Below, piece after piece: positions 40,815 through 40,950 of a stretch of DNA of 40,950 nucleotides. A program made the translations under genes and the position numbers. The notes beneath the pieces are model-generated. The model was not told the origin of the DNA. It did no database searches and saw only the letters and a program-made list of their open reading frames with translations. The first letter of the stretch is position 1; each line of letters opens with the position of its first letter. This stretch comes from UMGS172 sp045592985 (lineage in GTDB: Bacteria; Bacillota; Clostridia; Oscillospirales; Acutalibacteraceae): NCBI GenBank assembly GCA_045592985.1, contig JAZNVU010000043.1, positions 1-40,950 of the forward strand, written 5' to 3'.

Positions 40815-40950
40815 CGGGCGCCCTACGGAAGCGGAGCAAGAGCTCGGCTGGGAAGTAGGGAGTAAAACGGACCTTGAAAATTAAACAACGATAAAACTTT
40901 GTAAGAGAACCCGAAAATTTTTAAGAGTTAAAAACTCAAAGTAATTAAAC
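40815..40950 (+). other. Probable 16S rRNA operon leader (partial)
   Basis: No reading frame is present. CCCTAC (40821-40826) and GTAGGG (40855-40860) can close a stem around GAGC/GCTC. Then ACCTTGAAAATTAAACAACG follows, the TTGAAAA-x-TAAACAA type of element common in rRNA leaders of Firmicutes, and GAGTT/AACTC near the end. The 16S gene itself would begin beyond the window edge, so this is inference from the leader. Confidence 0.6.

Overview
The window looks like chromosomal DNA of an uncultured, gut-type Clostridia (Firmicutes) bacterium, possibly Oscillospirales-like. The evidence is RNase Y, a DnaD/DnaI-type primosome gene pair, strong AGGAGG-type ribosome binding sites, TTGACA-17-TATAAT promoters often preceded by TG, many short hairpin-plus-T terminators, and a ZTP riboswitch in front of a Clostridia-style purine operon. 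It ends in what looks like the leader of an rRNA operon, which would explain a contig break there. All calls rest on reading the sequence and on knowledge of the families; no database search was run.

Layout. 1-1.7 kb: rny. 1.7-7.6 kb: a tightly overlapped five-gene unit made of a zinc-ribbon membrane protein with a large exported domain, an ABC ATPase, two ABC-2 permeases and an ATC-hydrolase-like protein. 7.6-10.4 kb: an AraC regulator divergent from a sugar isomerase/epimerase and a Gfo/Idh/MocA oxidoreductase. 10.4-12.7 kb: an OPT-family transporter with a PqqD-like partner. 12.8-14.7 kb: dnaD-like and dnaI-like replication genes, divergent from rplM-rpsI (15.0-15.8 kb) and followed by a YjbR-type protein. 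16.3-27.3 kb: ZTP riboswitch, then purE-purM-purN-purO-AICAR transformylase-purD-purL-fhs. IMP formation is split between a PurO-type cyclohydrolase and a stand-alone transformylase, replacing bifunctional PurH. 27.4-31.1 kb: a Big_2 lipoprotein, an NfnAB-like flavoprotein pair and a hotdog thioesterase.

31.1-34.0 kb is the accessory part: an AT-rich type II restriction-modification pair (an EcoO109I/PmeII-like nuclease convergent with an HTH-fused cytosine-5 methyltransferase) between two tRNA landmarks. On the left is only the last 14 nt of a tRNA plus its terminator, next to a nested inverted repeat. On the right is an intact tRNA-Pro(CGG), whose 5' end is duplicated around a GC-rich, highly foldable 184-bp insert behind a perfect consensus promoter. 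Two near-identical direct repeats cover the methyltransferase promoter and look like an autoregulatory operator.

34.0-38.4 kb: a sugar-acid catabolic cluster (IlvD/Edd dehydratase, DapA-family aldolase, SDR) divergent from an AraC regulator. 38.4-39.6 kb: nicotinamidase-like gene and nadE for NAD salvage. 39.7-40.6 kb: metA, with the Glu111 that marks acetyl-CoA-dependent homoserine acetyltransferases. 40.78 kb to the end: a strong promoter and a structured leader, probably of an rRNA operon.

The least explained sequence is the R-M island and its two tRNA borders, above all the structured insert at 33.75-33.93 kb. The five-gene ABC unit at 1.85-7.6 kb has no function I can name.
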